Source of the DNA: JAODBQ01 sp047602055
GTDB taxonomy: Bacteria > Actinomycetota > Acidimicrobiia > Acidimicrobiales > Ilumatobacteraceae
Direction: 5' to 3'
Assembly: GCA_047602055.1 (NCBI GenBank)
Contig: JASGIG010000001.1
Span: 1,922,001-1,986,000 of the forward strand
DNA: 64,000 nucleotides
Below are positions 1-9,686 of this stretch, piece by piece; position 1 is the first letter of the stretch; each line of letters opens with the position of its first letter. A program made the translations under genes and the position numbers. The notes under the pieces are model-generated. The model was not told the origin of the DNA, made no database searches, and worked only from the letters and a program-made list of their open reading frames with translations.

Positions 1-327
1 ACGACGGTCGCCGGCACCGGCGACCGCTGCTACAGCGCGTTCGACGGTGACGGCGCACTCGCTGCCGCGTACCGGCGCAACGCCGAGGCGCTGGGACGCG
101 GACCGTTCCACGCCGGGCGCGCCGATGCCTGCACCGACATGGGCAACGTCTCGCTGGTGATCCCGTCGCTGCACGCGATGGTGGCGATCGGCGACGCCTT
201 CCCGCACACACCCGAGTTCGAGGCGTGCGCCGCCTCGCCGGCCGCCGACCGGGCCGTCGTCGACGCGGCGATCGCGATGGCCTGGACGGGGATCGACGTG
301 GCTCGCGCCGGCCTCGGCCGATCCTGA
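1..327 (+). CDS. M20-family metallohydrolase, C-terminal part (5' truncated)
   Basis: The reading frame is open from base 1 to a TGA at 325-327, giving the last 108 residues of a protein that starts outside the window. The visible part contains the segment TDMGNVS followed by VPSLH-like and HTPEFEACA-like stretches. This is the end of the catalytic domain of M20 amidohydrolases and aminoacyl-peptidases (amidohydrolase / p-aminobenzoyl-glutamate hydrolase type). In that family the late HTPEF block lies next to a metal-site histidine. The substrate cannot be told from this fragment. It converges with the methyltransferase gene: the two stop codons abut at 327/328 with no spacer. Confidence 0.7.
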   Translation, partial: TTVAGTGDRCYSAFDGDGALAAAYRRNAEALGRGPFHAGRADACTDMGNVSLVIPSLHAMVAIGDAFPHTPEFEACAASPAADRAVVDAAIAMAWTGIDVARAGLGRS

Positions 328-925
328 TCAGCCCGACGTCGGCACGTTCGCCGTGACCACGGTCTCGTTGTAGACGAACGTGCCACCGCACCAGCGTGGC
401 AGCGGGAACGAGCGGGCGGCGATCGACAACAGGCCGGCGTCACGGCACATCGCCACGAGGTCGGCCGCGTCCAGGAAGCGGACGTGCGTCGCATCGCTGG
501 CGAAGCCGCGCTCCTGCGGGCAGATCAGCACCACCCGGCCTCCCGGGCGCAGCCGCGGGAGCCACGTGTCGAGGAGCGCGCGACCGGTGTCGGTGTCGAG
601 GTGCTCGAGCACGTGGGCGCACAGCAGGGTGTCGAAGTCGCGTCGGCCGGCGGGGGAGCTCGTCGGGGACGTAGGCGTCGAGGCCGGCGGCGCGGGCCAT
701 CGCCACGGCGTCGGCGTTGGGGTCGACGCCCGTGCCGCGGCCGTCGAGGAACGCGAGGTTCCGGCCGATGCCGCAGCCGACGTCGAGCACCCGGCCGCGG
801 CACAGCCGCCGGGCGTTCCAGCGATACGGGTTGGGCACGTAGCGCTTCCAACGGGCGCCCGACAGACGGGACAGCCGCTCGGCGTAGGCCGCGTCCGTGG
901 ACGACGGCGGGGGGGCGGGGGGCAC
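328..925 (-). CDS. Class I SAM-dependent methyltransferase, with a +1 frameshift
   Basis: It reads from a GTG at 925 (protein start MPPAPPPSSTDAAY) through motif I VLDVGCGIGRNLAFL and the acidic GTGVDPNADA segment. It then needs a frame change to continue with DFDTLLCAHVLEHLD, LRPGGRVVLICPQE and the C-terminus NVPTSG. The break falls at a run of five G on the plus strand (652-656). Dropping one base restores one protein of about 198 residues, the usual size for Methyltransf_11/12-type small-molecule or lipid methyltransferases. The substrate is unknown. Conservation on both sides of the break argues that the frameshift is a sequence error. It is divergent from the CPBP protease gene, with only 32 bp between starts. 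Confidence 0.7.
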
Positions 926-957
926 CGCCGCGACTGTACCGGTAGCGTGTCGGGCCG

Positions 958-1689
958 ATGCCCGAGACCAAGCCGTTGCTGGCGCGCCCGGGGCGAGGCA
1001 ACGAGGGCATCGACATCCGCACCGCGTCGTTGGTCTGGCTGCTCACGTGGCTGGTCGGCAACCTGCTCGGCAGCCTGATCGTCACGGTCGGCGGCGGGGG
1101 CGGCGGCGACAGCGCCCCGCTGTGGGTCAACGTCGTCGGCGCGGTGTGCCTGTGGGTGCCGATGCTCGCCGGGCTCTGGTACCTGTCCGATCGCCTCGGC
1201 AGCGGCAACATCGCACGCGACCTCAACCTGCGCTTCCAGCCGATCGACCTCGTCGGCATCGCCGTCGGCGTGCTCTCCCAGCTCGTCCTGCTGCGCCTGC
1301 TGTACTGGCCGCTGGAGCAGTGGTGGCCGAACACGTTCGGGCGCGACCGGGTCGAGCAGAGCGCCCGTGACCTGTCCGACGCGGCGCACGGCGGCTGGTA
1401 CGTCCTGCTCGTGTTCGTCGTCGTCATCGGTGCGCCGATCGTCGAGGAGCTGATGTACCGCGGCCTGCTGCAGGGCGCGTTCACCCGCCGGCTCGACGAC
1501 GTCGTCGGCGTCGTGCTCGTGGCCGCGTGGTTCGCGCTCATCCACTTCCGGCCCGTCGAGTACCCGGGCCTGTTCGTCTTCGGCCTGGTCCTCGGGGTGT
1601 GCGCACTGCGCACTCGGCGACTGGGGATGAGCGTCCTGACGCACATGGCGTTCAACGCCACGGGCCTGATCCTGGTGGTTGGCAAGTGA
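958..1689 (+). CDS. CPBP (CAAX/Abi) family intramembrane metalloprotease
   Basis: A 243-residue multi-pass membrane protein. It carries the three CPBP signatures in order: EELMYRG (E163, E164, R168), a histidine in LIHFRP (H196), and HMAFN (H229 and N233). Hydrophobic segments lie near residues 25-45, 58-76, 98-115, 148-162 and 184-236. Family members are membrane-embedded proteases or bacteriocin self-immunity proteins; the substrate here is unknown. A TAGCGT hexamer at 943-948 lies 9 nt before the ATG and there is no Shine-Dalgarno, so a leaderless transcript is likely. The following gene starts about 37 bp downstream and may be co-transcribed. Confidence 0.85.
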   Translation: MPETKPLLARPGRGNEGIDIRTASLVWLLTWLVGNLLGSLIVTVGGGGGGDSAPLWVNVVGAVCLWVPMLAGLWYLSDRLGSGNIARDLNLRFQPIDLVGIAVGVLSQLVLLRLLYWPLEQWWPNTFGRDRVEQSARDLSDAAHGGWYVLLVFVVVIGAPIVEELMYRGLLQGAFTRRLDDVVGVVLVAAWFALIHFRPVEYPGLFVFGLVLGVCALRTRRLGMSVLTHMAFNATGLILVVGK

Positions 1690-1726
1690 CGGTTCGGCGT
1701 CACACCCGGGTGGAAGGATCTCGCCC

Positions 1727-4438
1727 GTGACAGTGGTCGACGACCTGCCGATCGACATCGAGGAACCGCCGAACGAGCCGGCTCCGGCCAAGCCGTCGCT
1801 GCTCGGCCGCGTCGGCCGGCGGATCATCCGTCGCCCGAGCCGGTGGCTGAACGCGCCGTGGCCGACGGAGCGGATCGTCCAGTACCTGACGGCGCTGGTG
1901 CTCGTCGGCGGGGCGACGTTCGCGGTGTTCCAGGTGGTCCACCTCGACCTGGTGCTCACGAACAACACGCCGACCGGCGGCGACATGGGCGCCCACGTGA
2001 TGGCCCCGGCGTTCCTCCGCGACGTGCTGCTGCCCAACGGTCAGCTCAGCGGCTGGAGCATGTACTGGTACGCGGGCTTCCCGATGTACCGCTTCTACAT
2101 GGTGGTGCCGGCGCTGCTGATCGTCGGCCTCAACGCCCTGTGGATCCCGTACGGCGTGGCGTTCAAGATCGTCGCCGTCCTCGGCCTGGTGACGTTGCCG
2201 TTCTGCTGCTGGGCGTTCGGCCGCCTGGCCCGCTTCCGCTACCCGATCCCCGAGCTGATGGCCCTCGGCGGGATGCTGTTCCTGTTCGACGAGAGCTTCT
2301 CGATCTACGGCGGCAACGTGAAGAGCACGATGGCGGGGGAGTTCTCCTTCTCCATCGCGCTGTCGCTCGCGGTGCTCGGCTTCGGCCTGTTCGCCGGCGG
2401 GTTGCAGTCGGGCAGGTACCGCAGCTGGTCGGCGATCGTGCTGGCGCTGGCGATCCTGTCCCACGGCGTCGTCGCAATCTACGTCGTGCTCGGGGCGGTG
2501 CTGCTGTGGCTCGTCTACATGGACAAGACCCGCTTCAGGTACGGCCTCGGGGTGCTCGGCGGGACGGCGCTGCTGTCGGCGTTCTGGATCGTGCCGTTCC
2601 TGTTCAACCACCAGTACATGACCGACATGAAGTACGGGTTCCGGCCGGACGGGCCGACGGACTCGTTCTGGAAGATGTTCTTCCAGTACCCGCCGTTCTG
2701 GGATCTCCTCGTCAACGGGCTGGCGATCGTCGGCTTCGCGTTCGCCATCGCCCGCCGCCAGCTCGTCGGTGTGTGGCTCGGGCTGATGTGCCTGGCGCTG
2801 ATGGCGCTGACCTACGTCACCCGCGACAGCCTGCCGGTGATCGGCCTGCTGTGGAACCCGCGGCTGCTGCCGTTCCTGTACATCACCCGGCTGCTGCTGG
2901 CGATGGTCGGCGTCGTCGAGCTGGTCCGCTACGTGGTGCGCAACGCCCAGGGCGTGCGCCACCTGGGCGCGAAGGCGTCGTGGATCACCGGGCTGGCGAC
3001 CGCCGCCACCGTCGGCGTCACGGTCCTGATCGTCGTGCTGTTCATCTTCCGCGAGGTGCCCGGCGGGCACTACTCGACGAAGAACGGCAAGAGCGTCTAC
3101 TCGTGGGGCATCGGCGGCTGGGACGTGATCTCGCTGACGCCGACGTCGGAGGACGCGGTGTCCGACGGGTGGACCCGCTACAACTTCGAGGGCTACGAGG
3201 GCCGCCCGGCGTACGGCGAGTACCGGGCGCTGATCGACACGATGGCGCAGATCGGCGCCGACCCGAACCTCGGCTGCGGCCGGGCGATCTGGGAGAACAA
3301 CAACGACACCGGCGCGTACGGCACGACGATGTCGCTGATGCTGCTGCCGCACTGGACCGACGGCTGCATCACCAGCATGGAGGGCCTGTACTTCGAGGCC
3401 TCCGGCACCACGCCGTATCACTTCCTCACCGCCGCGGCGATCAGCTCGCACAGCTCGGACCCGGTGCGGGAGCTGCACTACGACGACGGCGACACGGCCA
3501 AGGGTGTCCCGTACATGCAGGCGCTCGGCGTCAACTACCTGATGGTGTTCACGCAGGAGGCCAAGGATCAGGCCGATGCGCTCACCCAGGGCGCCGACCC
3601 GCAGCTCACCAAGATCGCCAGCAGCGGGCCGTGGAACATCTACCAGGTGGCCGACAGCCCGCTCGTCCAGCCGCTCACCGTCCAGCCCGTCGTCGTCAAC
3701 CCTCGCGGCGGCGACCAGCGCGAGCGCCACCTCGAGCTGGGCACCAGCTGGTTCCAGCACCGCGACGAGTGGGCGGCGATGCCTGCCGACGGCGGCCCGG
3801 CGGACTGGCAGCGCATCGACGTCGTGCCCGACGCGACCCGCAACGACGGCAAGACGACGGGCCAGGCGGGGCACAAGGTCGACATCGTCGTGCCCAAGCA
3901 GCAGATCGAACCGGTCGACCTCCCGCAGGTGACGGTCAGCAACGTCCACCTCGGCGACCAGGACGTCAGCTTCGACGTCGACAAGGTCGGGGTGCCGGTC
4001 CTCGTCAAGGTCAGCTACTTCCCGAACTGGGAGGTGTCCGGCGCGGAAGGGCCGTGGCGGATCGGGCCGAACATGATGGTCGTGGTGCCGACCGAGAACC
4101 ACGTCCGCCTGCACTTCGAGCGCTCGACGCTGGACGACGTGTCCTACCTGCTGACGCTGATCGGCATCGTCCTGCTGGTCTTCTTCCGGATCCACGGCGA
4201 CGTCCGCCACCGCGGCGAGAGCCCGTTCGATCCGCAGCCGGTGCTGGCGACCGCCGAGGTCGCGCCGGCTACCGCGGCCGCCGAACCACCCCCGGATCAA
4301 GCCGACGACTGGCCATGGCTGAGCGAGTCGTCGGACCCGTCGCCACCTGCGGAGATGTCGCCCGAGGATGCCGATCCGACCGTTCCGGTCGCGACGGGTG
4401 ACGAAGGTGGCCCGGAACGTGAGCCGGGGGACGGGTAG
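1727..4438 (+). CDS. Large polytopic membrane protein, GT-C / 6-pyruvoyl-tetrahydropterin-synthase-related (PTPS_related) type
   Basis: About 903 residues. A short charged N-terminus is followed by roughly ten hydrophobic helices (about residues 50-430). The first extracellular loop carries the acidic segment GGDMGAH, as in GT-C glycosyltransferases that use lipid-linked sugars. A soluble domain of about 350 residues follows, then one more helix (LLTLIGIVLLVFF) and a Pro/Glu-rich tail. The fold resembles the bacterial PTPS-related/YfhO-like membrane proteins; enzymatic activity is inferred, not shown. I chose GTG 1727 because GGAAGG lies at 1712-1717; an earlier in-frame start at 1679 would overlap the protease gene. 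It is followed at 6 bp by a phosphohexomutase, which suggests a shared role in cell-envelope glycan synthesis. Confidence 0.7.
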   Translation: MTVVDDLPIDIEEPPNEPAPAKPSLLGRVGRRIIRRPSRWLNAPWPTERIVQYLTALVLVGGATFAVFQVVHLDLVLTNNTPTGGDMGAHVMAPAFLRDVLLPNGQLSGWSMYWYAGFPMYRFYMVVPALLIVGLNALWIPYGVAFKIVAVLGLVTLPFCCWAFGRLARFRYPIPELMALGGMLFLFDESFSIYGGNVKSTMAGEFSFSIALSLAVLGFGLFAGGLQSGRYRSWSAIVLALAILSHGVVAIYVVLGAVLLWLVYMDKTRFRYGLGVLGGTALLSAFWIVPFLFNHQYMTDMKYGFRPDGPTDSFWKMFFQYPPFWDLLVNGLAIVGFAFAIARRQLVGVWLGLMCLALMALTYVTRDSLPVIGLLWNPRLLPFLYITRLLLAMVGVVELVRYVVRNAQGVRHLGAKASWITGLATAATVGVTVLIVVLFIFREVPGGHYSTKNGKSVYSWGIGGWDVISLTPTSEDAVSDGWTRYNFEGYEGRPAYGEYRALIDTMAQIGADPNLGCGRAIWENNNDTGAYGTTMSLMLLPHWTDGCITSMEGLYFEASGTTPYHFLTAAAISSHSSDPVRELHYDDGDTAKGVPYMQALGVNYLMVFTQEAKDQADALTQGADPQLTKIASSGPWNIYQVADSPLVQPLTVQPVVVNPRGGDQRERHLELGTSWFQHRDEWAAMPADGGPADWQRIDVVPDATRNDGKTTGQAGHKVDIVVPKQQIEPVDLPQVTVSNVHLGDQDVSFDVDKVGVPVLVKVSYFPNWEVSGAEGPWRIGPNMMVVVPTENHVRLHFERSTLDDVSYLLTLIGIVLLVFFRIHGDVRHRGESPFDPQPVLATAEVAPATAAAEPPPDQADDWPWLSESSDPSPPAEMSPEDADPTVPVATGDEGGPEREPGDG

Positions 4439-4444
4439 CTTCTG

Positions 4445-5818
4445 ATGCCGATGTCCTCCATCGATCCGCAGGTCCTCGACACGATCGTCAAGGCCTACGA
4501 CGTGCGCGGCACCGTGCCCGACCAGTTCAACGCGACGATCGCCCACGCCCTCGGCGTCGGCTTCGCCCGCTTCACCGGGGCTCCCCGGGTGCTGGTCGGC
4601 CGGGACATGCGCAACTCCGGTCCCGAGCTGGTCGAGGCGTTCGCCGCCGGCGTCACCGAGCAGGGCGTCGACGTCGTCGATCTCGGCCTCGTGTCGACCG
4701 ACCTCGTGTACTACGCCGCGGGCACGTTCGACGCGCCCGGGGCGATCTTCACCGCGTCGCACAACCCGGCCCAGTACAACGGCGTCAAGTTCTGCCTCGG
4801 CGGTGCCCGTGCCGTCGGCCAGGACACCGGCCTCGACCAGATCAAGGCGGTCGCCGCCGACGTCCTCACCGGTCGGGGGCCGGCGCCGGCAGCGGCCGGT
4901 GGCTCGATCACCCAGCGCAACGTGCTCGAGGCGTTCGCCGACCACGTCGTCTCGTTCATCGACGTCGCTGCGGTCCGGCCGATGCGCGTCGTCGCCGACA
5001 CGGCCAACGGGATGGGCGGCCTCGTCGTCCCCGCGGTGTTCAGCCGGATCCCGCAGATCACCCTCGAGGTGATGTACGGCGAGCTCGACGGCACGTTCCC
5101 GAACCATCCGGCCGACCCGTTGCAGCCGGCCAACCAGCGCGACTTGCAGGCTCGGGTCGTCGCCGGCGGCTTCGACGTCGGGTTCGCCTTCGACGGCGAC
5201 GCCGACCGCGTCTTCGTCGTCGACGAGACCGGGCGTGGCCTGTCGGGCAGCACCACCACGGCGTTGCTGGCCGCGGCGATGCTGCGCAGCCACCCTGGCG
5301 CCACCGTGCTGCACAACCTGATCTGCTCACGGGCCGTGCCCGAGGTGATCCGCGAGCACGGTGGGGTGCCGGTGCGCACGAAGGTCGGCCACTCGTTCAT
5401 CAAGCAGGTGATGGCCGAGACCGGTGCGGTGTTCGGCGGCGAGCACTCGGCGCACTACTACTTCGCCGGCAACTTCCGGGCCGACAGCGGGCTGATCGCC
5501 GCGATGCTCGTGCTCGACGAGCTCAGCCGGGCCAACACCGATCTGTCGGTGCTGCGCAAGCCGTTCGAGCGCTACTCGTCGAGCGGCGAGATCAACACCA
5601 GCGTCGACGACCCGAACGCCGTGCTCGAGCGCGTCGCCGAGGCGTACGCCGCGTCGCCGATCGACCGGCTCGACGGCCTGACGGTGGACTGCGGGCCGTG
5701 GTGGTTCAACCTGCGCCCGTCGAACACCGAGCCGCTGCTGCGCCTCAACCTCGAGGCTCCGACGCGCGACGACTGCGACCACCACGTCGCCGAGCTGCTC
5801 GCCCTGATCACGGCATAG
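4445..5818 (+). CDS. manB: Phosphomannomutase / phosphoglucomutase
   Basis: 457 residues, normal for the alpha-D-phosphohexomutase family that interconverts hexose-6-phosphate and hexose-1-phosphate to feed GDP-mannose or UDP-glucose pools. All four signature loops are visible: the phosphoserine loop TASHNPAQYNG (S105), the Mg-binding loop FDGDADRVF, the sugar-binding GEHSAHYYF, and the phosphate-binding RPSNTEPLLR. YDVRGT near residue 18 is typical of the N-terminus. The ATG at 4445 lies 6 bp after the stop of the membrane glycosyltransferase-like gene, so the two are probably one operon. The GEHS loop suits both mannose and glucose substrates, so the exact specificity is open. Confidence 0.9.
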   Translation: MPMSSIDPQVLDTIVKAYDVRGTVPDQFNATIAHALGVGFARFTGAPRVLVGRDMRNSGPELVEAFAAGVTEQGVDVVDLGLVSTDLVYYAAGTFDAPGAIFTASHNPAQYNGVKFCLGGARAVGQDTGLDQIKAVAADVLTGRGPAPAAAGGSITQRNVLEAFADHVVSFIDVAAVRPMRVVADTANGMGGLVVPAVFSRIPQITLEVMYGELDGTFPNHPADPLQPANQRDLQARVVAGGFDVGFAFDGDADRVFVVDETGRGLSGSTTTALLAAAMLRSHPGATVLHNLICSRAVPEVIREHGGVPVRTKVGHSFIKQVMAETGAVFGGEHSAHYYFAGNFRADSGLIAAMLVLDELSRANTDLSVLRKPFERYSSSGEINTSVDDPNAVLERVAEAYAASPIDRLDGLTVDCGPWWFNLRPSNTEPLLRLNLEAPTRDDCDHHVAELLALITA

Positions 5819-5828
5819 CATCGCCGTC

Positions 5829-6062
5829 GTGCCGCTCGATCCTCGTCTGCTCGCCGTCCTCGCCTGCCCGCAGGACAAGCGGTCCCTCTATTACCTCGGC
5901 GACGACGGGGGCCTCTACAACCCGCGGTTGCGGCGGCGCTACGTGGTCCGCGACGGCATCCCGGTGATGCTGATCGACGAGGCCGTCGCGGTGGACGACG
6001 CCGAGCACGAGGCGATCATGGCCCACGTCGAGACGGAGGGCATCGCCCCGACGTTCGGCTGA
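5829..6062 (+). CDS. Trm112-like small zinc-ribbon-type protein
   Basis: 77 residues, starting MPLDPRLLAVLACPQDKRSL and including NPRLRRRYVVRDGIPVML. This is the Trm112p/UPF0434 pattern. Bacterial members usually carry CP-x-C; here only one cysteine of the first pair remains (ACPQDK), so metal binding may be lost. Family members bind and stabilise partner methyltransferases, or sit beside phosphomannomutase and envelope-sugar genes in actinobacteria, as here. Its function is not established. GTG 5829 lies 7 nt after a TAGCAT hexamer (5816-5821), suggesting its own leaderless transcript inside the operon. Confidence 0.75.
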   Translation: MPLDPRLLAVLACPQDKRSLYYLGDDGGLYNPRLRRRYVVRDGIPVMLIDEAVAVDDAEHEAIMAHVETEGIAPTFG

Positions 6063-6066
6063 ACGT

Positions 6067-6130
6067 TCGTGCTCCGGTCGCAGCCGGACTGCTCCCTGCG
6101 CCTGCCGTGCTCGCCGCCTCTGGAGCCCGT
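6067..6130 (+). repeat. Dispersed intergenic element, family A, copy A1
   Basis: Begins about 5 bp after the Trm112 stop. It shares with copies at 34.0, 35.6 and 36.6 kb the ordered blocks GTGCTCCGGTCGCAGCC, CTGCTCCCTGCGCCTGCC and GTGCTCGCCGCCTC. This copy is truncated after the last block. Confidence 0.7.
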
Positions 6131-6200
6131 GGTGGCACCGCAGGGTGATCGTGGCGCCGCGCCTGCAACACCGGTCAACATTGCAGTAGTGTGACGGCCC

Positions 6201-7592
6201 ATGGACAAGACGTTCCGGAGGATCCGCCGCGCCTTGGTCAGCATGTCGCTGCTGGCAGCTGGGCTCGTCGCCGCACCGGCGGCGACGTCCGTCGTCCACG
6301 CCGCCGGCCTGGAGGGCGGTGGCGAGTTCCACCCGCTGACCCCGACCCGGATCTACGACTCGCGCACGTTCGACGGTGGTCCGATCAACGAGGCCAACCC
6401 CGGACCGCGCTCGATGCCCGGCACGTTCGACGTCAGCGTGCTCGGCCAGGGTGGCATCCCCACCGACGCAAGCAAGGTCCTCGCGGTGGTCGTCAACGTC
6501 ACGGTCACCGGTTCCACGTCGCCCGGTGTGCTCGGCGCCTACGCCGCCGGGTCGCAGCCGGCGACGCTCACCTCGCTGCTCAACTTCAAGACCGGCATGC
6601 TCGTGTCGAACATGGCGATCCTCAGCCCGGGCACCGGGGGCAAGATCACCGTCAACCTGTTCGGTGGGTCGGGCACCGTGCACGTGATCGTGGACGTCTT
6701 CGGGTGGCTGTCCACCAGCGCCGAGGCCGCCGGCGCCGAGAGCGGCTCGCGCATGCAGGCGATCACGCCCTCGCGCATCCTCGACACGCGTGACGGCACG
6801 AACCTGCCCAAGGCAGGTCCGATCGGCCCCAACCAGAGCATCGTCGTGCCGGTGCGCGGCGTCGACGGCGTCAACCCGTCCACACCCGACGTGATCCCGA
6901 ACGATCCCAGCGTCGTCGGCGTCGTGCTCAACGTCGTCGGGATCAACGCCCGCAGCGGCGGGATGCCGACCTACATCTCGGCGGTGCCGAACGACCTCGG
7001 CGGGGCTGCCCCGACCACGAGCAACCTCAACCTGTCGGCCAACCAGACCAAGGCCAACCTGGTGATCGTGCCGGTGGGCGCCGACGGCAACATCCGCCTG
7101 TTCAACCTCGCCGGCCAGACGGACGTGGCGATTGACGCCGTCGGCTACCTGAAGTCGGGTTCCGACTCGGCGTCCTCCACCGGTCGGATCGTGCCGCTGG
7201 CCGCGCCGTTCCGCACGTTCGACACCCGGGATGCGTCCTTCGGCAATGCCCCGCTCGGACCCGGGGTGGCCGAGGAGTGGAGCTTCCAGGCGTTCCAGGC
7301 GAGCGTCAAGCTCGGCGGGGCGTACGTCGGCGACCAGAGCGCGGTGATCGGCAACCTCACCAACGCCAGCCTCACCCGGCAGTACCCGACGGTCCCGGTC
7401 GAGTCGTTCCTGACGGTCTGGCCGTCGGGCCAGCAGCGGCCGCTGACGTCGTACCTCGACACCAACGAGGACCCGATCGCCGTCCCCAACATGGCGATCC
7501 TCACGTACGGCACCGACTACAAGCTGTCCGTCTACAACCTGTTCGGCAACGCACACTACCTGTTCGACGCCTCGGCCGTCGTCCTCAAGTAG
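6201..7592 (+). CDS. Secreted protein with three tandem beta-rich repeats
   Basis: 463 residues. A signal peptide is clear: basic start MDKTFRRIRRAL, a hydrophobic core, and a likely cut after VVHAA (near residue 36). The mature chain is three diverged repeats of about 135-150 residues. Each opens with a P-(S/T)-R-I-x-D-(S/T)-R-like motif (PTRIYDSR, PSRILDTR, PFRTFDTR). Each has a middle N-V-T/N-V-V or NLT strand, a LNF/NLN segment and an end such as VHVIVDVFGWL or TDVAIDAVGYL. The repeat occurs in many secreted actinobacterial proteins and usually lies on the cell surface; no catalytic residues stand out. A TAGTGT hexamer (6187-6192) lies 8 nt before the ATG. Confidence 0.7.
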   Translation: MDKTFRRIRRALVSMSLLAAGLVAAPAATSVVHAAGLEGGGEFHPLTPTRIYDSRTFDGGPINEANPGPRSMPGTFDVSVLGQGGIPTDASKVLAVVVNVTVTGSTSPGVLGAYAAGSQPATLTSLLNFKTGMLVSNMAILSPGTGGKITVNLFGGSGTVHVIVDVFGWLSTSAEAAGAESGSRMQAITPSRILDTRDGTNLPKAGPIGPNQSIVVPVRGVDGVNPSTPDVIPNDPSVVGVVLNVVGINARSGGMPTYISAVPNDLGGAAPTTSNLNLSANQTKANLVIVPVGADGNIRLFNLAGQTDVAIDAVGYLKSGSDSASSTGRIVPLAAPFRTFDTRDASFGNAPLGPGVAEEWSFQAFQASVKLGGAYVGDQSAVIGNLTNASLTRQYPTVPVESFLTVWPSGQQRPLTSYLDTNEDPIAVPNMAILTYGTDYKLSVYNLFGNAHYLFDASAVVLK

Positions 7593-7601
7593 CGCCGCGC
7601 C

Positions 7602-7631
7602 GGCCCGCAACCGGGGATAACCTCGCGGGCC
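7602..7631 (+). terminator. Possible terminator hairpin
   Basis: Perfect 7-bp inverted repeat GGCCCGC (7602-7608) / GCGGGCC (7625-7631) with a 16-nt loop, 10 bp after the stop of the secreted-protein gene. There is no T-run, so intrinsic termination is uncertain. Confidence 0.4.
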
Positions 7632-7734
7632 GTTCGGGCTGACATCACCGCACCGGCCGTGCCGGCGCGCTGCGACGAGTGCCAGTGGGCACCTGCCCGG
7701 TTCCACAACCTGTCCTCATCTGGAAGGAACCAGC

Positions 7735-9184
<1,450 letters not shown>

Positions 9185-9186
9185 AC

Positions 9187-9206
9187 GGTCGGCCTGACGG
9201 CCGACC
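9187..9206 (+). terminator. Terminator-like hairpin after ahcY (start of element C1)
   Basis: Perfect 8-bp stem GGTCGGCC / GGCCGACC with loop TGAC, starting 3 nt after the ahcY stop. The same position in copy C3 (29032-29049) has GGTCGGC / GCCGACC, a changed but still paired stem. Confidence 0.6.
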
Positions 9207-9305
9207 TGGCCGGCGGGCTCCCTGGTGGTCGCGCCGCCGGGTGCGACCCGGCACCTGCCGCGCACGGACCCAAGCGTTGGGCCCTGGCTCCCGTCTGCGG
9301 CGCGT
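9187..9305 (+). repeat. Dispersed intergenic element, family C, copy C1
   Basis: Fills the gap between ahcY and the convergent DUF3303 gene. After the opening hairpin it has CCGGCGG...CCGCCGG arms flanking CTCCCTGGTGGTCGCG, then a tail containing CAAGCGTTGGG. Copy C3 at 29.0 kb matches along about 100 bp. Confidence 0.7.
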
Positions 9306-9329
9306 CGGGTGGGCACCGGCTCGCGATCG

Positions 9330-9620
9330 CTAGAGGGTGTCGAGCCAGGCGTAGGCGCGTTGCACCGTCGCCACGCCGACGCCGAGGTCGACGACGGGCA
9401 TCACGTCAAGCTCGTCGTTCAGGTCTCGGAACTGGGTGGAGAACTCCAGCAGCCGCTCGACGTCGGCGACCTCCAGCAGCAGGTAGCCGCCGTCGTTGTT
9501 CGCCGACGTCCAGCCGGCCTTGATCTCGAAGCCGTCCGCCGGCGTCCAGCGGGCGAACCGCTCGTAGGCCTGTCGACTGGCCGGGCCGCGGCCGAACCGG
9601 AAACGCATCATCACCAACAT
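9330..9620 (-). CDS. DUF3303-like small protein
   Basis: 96 residues, beginning MLVMMRFRFGRG and including RFARWTPADGFEIKAGW, GGYLLLEVADVERLLEF and ELDVMPVVDLG. This is the DUF3303 pattern: a dimeric alpha/beta-barrel (ferredoxin-like) fold of about 90 residues with unknown function. It stands alone between ahcY (convergent) and the SARP regulator (divergent). No enzymatic residues can be assigned. Confidence 0.65.
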   Translation of the reverse strand: MLVMMRFRFGRGPASRQAYERFARWTPADGFEIKAGWTSANNDGGYLLLEVADVERLLEFSTQFRDLNDELDVMPVVDLGVGVATVQRAYAWLDTL

Positions 9621-9686
9621 GGGTGCGAGGTTGCGCTGCCGCTGTCACGTTCGCGTCACGACGGGCAGCAGTAGCGTCACGCCGCG

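Noticed and set aside
1700..5314. 1204-codon open frame on the minus strand antisense to the membrane protein and phosphohexomutase genes
   Set aside because: It mirrors high-GC codon bias of two well-supported plus-strand genes, has Arg/Asp/Val-rich composition and no recognisable domain.
7593..7734. SAH or SAM riboswitch before ahcY
   Set aside because: Short hairpins exist (GTGCC/GGCAC and 7602-7631), but I cannot match any known riboswitch consensus in order.
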